From Endobugula sp047619205 (GTDB taxonomy: Bacteria; Pseudomonadota; Gammaproteobacteria; Pseudomonadales; Cellvibrionaceae): a stretch of 64,000 nucleotides of DNA. The stretch is taken from positions 11,254 through 75,253 of the forward strand of contig JBLHJR010000004.1 in NCBI GenBank assembly GCA_047619205.1, in the 5' to 3' direction. Below, piece after piece: positions 63,701 to 64,000 of the stretch. How positions within the stretch are numbered: the first letter of the stretch is position 1; the number at the start of each line of letters is the position of its first letter. The notes under the pieces were generated by a model. The model did not search any database and had not been told where the DNA came from. It was given only the letters and a program-made list of their open reading frames with translations. The position numbers were made by a program, and so were the translations under genes.

Positions 63701-64000
63701 TGGTGATGTATTCGGTAATGGCATGCTACTCTCAGAAAAAATAAAATTAGTCAGCGGCTTTAACCACTTACATATTTTTATTGACCCTACCCCCGACATA
63801 GAAAGTAGTTTTGCAGAGCGACGACGTCTATTTAATTTACCGCGGTCATCATGGCAGGACTACAATCAAGAAATTATCTCAAAGGGCGGTGCCATCTTTA
63901 GTCGTTCAGCAAAATCCATTACGTTGACACCACAAATACAAGCATTGGTCTGCACGACCAGAAAAGTAGTAACACCATCAGAGTTGATTTCATTATTGCT
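60771..64000 (+). CDS. gdhB: NAD-specific glutamate dehydrogenase, large 180-kDa class (partial, runs past window end)
   Basis: This catabolic enzyme oxidises glutamate to 2-oxoglutarate with NAD. The 1076 visible codons start at ATG 60771 behind AGAGGA and are still open at 64000; the family has about 1600 residues. The N-terminal regulatory part contains ECKAFLHWMNDGHFTFLAY, and GLFRQYGQ follows. The catalytic part begins with EGVHLRGGKVARGGLRWSDRSEDFRTEVLGLVKAQQVKNAVIVPVGAKGGF. GSNGYDHKKMGITARGAWVSVQRHF and VIGIGDMSGDVFGNGML, the NAD-binding segment, come next. The reading frame shows no interruption. Confidence 0.95.
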   Translation, partial: MTIQTPTKPKVRINEAAAEISQRIPKKDKPLFSTLVSSFFKHIDNEDIARHTNEDLQGLITTLYRRIQSTPNEKAIVFNPNVEEHGWQSPHTIILLHHSNVRYLIDSIRNTLNRQDIKIHNLFHAYLSVERLENGSIKHLAGDSASINEMLLYIEIDHHSNTNNLKDMRNLINQTIDDTETVAQDYLAMSAIVNTLSTTLDKTPKQVSPESLQECKAFLHWMNDGHFTFLAYDEYSVDKEGTKPIKNTELGLFRQYGQPKAQRFEKMTQDQLEVAKTHEPIIFAKSGHISSVHRSSYSDYIVIKKFDNTGNVIGGHRFMGLYKHTVYTNSAHDIPVVRQKIRSILDASTIAADTYDYFELSHILNTFPKDELFLATNDYLLNAGRSVLFMRERAKIKLFLRESIDGKFISAIIYAPRNILTSKLQEQIYAVLADYIHSESSTSSNYLSESSLARCRFVFRLKTSLESSLDEKEIEGKIIELARDWNEDLQSALNDSLGEERGISLYRKYQHAFPISYTEENNPRIAVADINRIQTLSKGDSTLTLSFYRSITPKENELKIKIYHQGTQLSLSDMIPVLENFGLKVLEELPYEIEQEQDTFWIHTFTVEFPFNPDLDASEYKENLSDAFTAIWQKKADDDTFNELVLKAGATWRQVSMLRAYSRYMKQIKIGFSQRYIATSLINHTSIAKKIIALFDCRFNPGKNRSEKTAQRIAEQLEGQFDQVESLSEDKILRQYIELIQATLRTNFFQKGLNNSPYKEYLSFKLNPGLIKAIPLPRPLFEIFVYSPRVEGVHLRGGKVARGGLRWSDRSEDFRTEVLGLVKAQQVKNAVIVPVGAKGGFIAKQLPSPADRNAFLAEGIACYKLFIRGLLDLTDNLNGSEVIPPKDLVRYDDDDTYLVVAADKGTATFSDIANEISAEYHHWLGDAFASGGSNGYDHKKMGITARGAWVSVQRHFREKGINIQEQPFTVIGIGDMSGDVFGNGMLLSEKIKLVSGFNHLHIFIDPTPDIESSFAERRRLFNLPRSSWQDYNQEIISKGGAIFSRSAKSITLTPQIQALVCTTRKVVTPSELISLL

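Overview
The window is chromosomal DNA of a Gram-negative gammaproteobacterium, probably a marine member of the Pseudomonas/Cellvibrio side of the class. The evidence is a set of Pseudomonas-like gene orders (ispH-fkpB-lspA-ileS-ribF-murJ facing rpsT, and ispB facing rplU-rpmA-obgE-proB), a fabA-fabB pair, a TAXI-type TRAP transporter and the 180-kDa class of NAD-glutamate dehydrogenase. The taxon is inferred from gene content only. No tRNA, rRNA, CRISPR array, prophage or intact transposase was seen.

Layout. (1) 248-8266, minus strand: housekeeping block murJ-ribF-ileS-lspA-fkpB-ispH. (2) 8442-8896: a pile-up of short mobile repeats. (3) 9039-13925, plus strand: a four-gene operon for the compatible solute glucosylglycerate, holding D-glycerate 3-kinase, a glucosyl-3-phosphoglycerate phosphatase-like HAD protein, glucosyl-3-phosphoglycerate synthase and a GH13_18 phosphorylase. 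Together these can make, degrade and recycle the solute. (4) 14125-17299: a DUF2130 protein, a decayed DCC-family gene, a rhomboid protease and a probable 46-aa small protein. (5) 17643-25863: rpsT, an HisC-like aminotransferase, proB, obgE, rpmA, rplU (with a fused helix-hairpin-helix tail), ispB and pgi.

(6) 26032-47861: a polysaccharide locus of more than 20 kb. It has a PHP phosphatase and Wzc-like tyrosine autokinase, a Wza-like exporter and an outer-membrane barrel, dTDP-rhamnose synthesis (rfbBACD), a polymerase, a flippase, three glycosyltransferases, an acetyltransferase, a WcaJ-type initiating transferase, manB and galU. Two small membrane proteins inside it have no function I recognise. 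A broken VpsP-like gene lies at its downstream edge; an intact paralogue and an O-antigen-ligase-like gene lie at 50983-52979, beyond fabA-fabB. (7) 53364-64000: a small secreted Gly-Ser-Lys repeat protein, an unknown membrane protein, a membrane-fused spermidine-synthase-like protein, a TAXI TRAP transporter, and the first two thirds of NAD-glutamate dehydrogenase, cut by the window end.

The most distinctive non-coding feature is a high load of short, transposase-less repeats in at least five families (called A to E here). One family has CTAG at its ends, one is a 131-bp near-palindrome, and one has overwritten the end of a gene. They cluster at the edges of accessory blocks and also sit between fabA and fabB.
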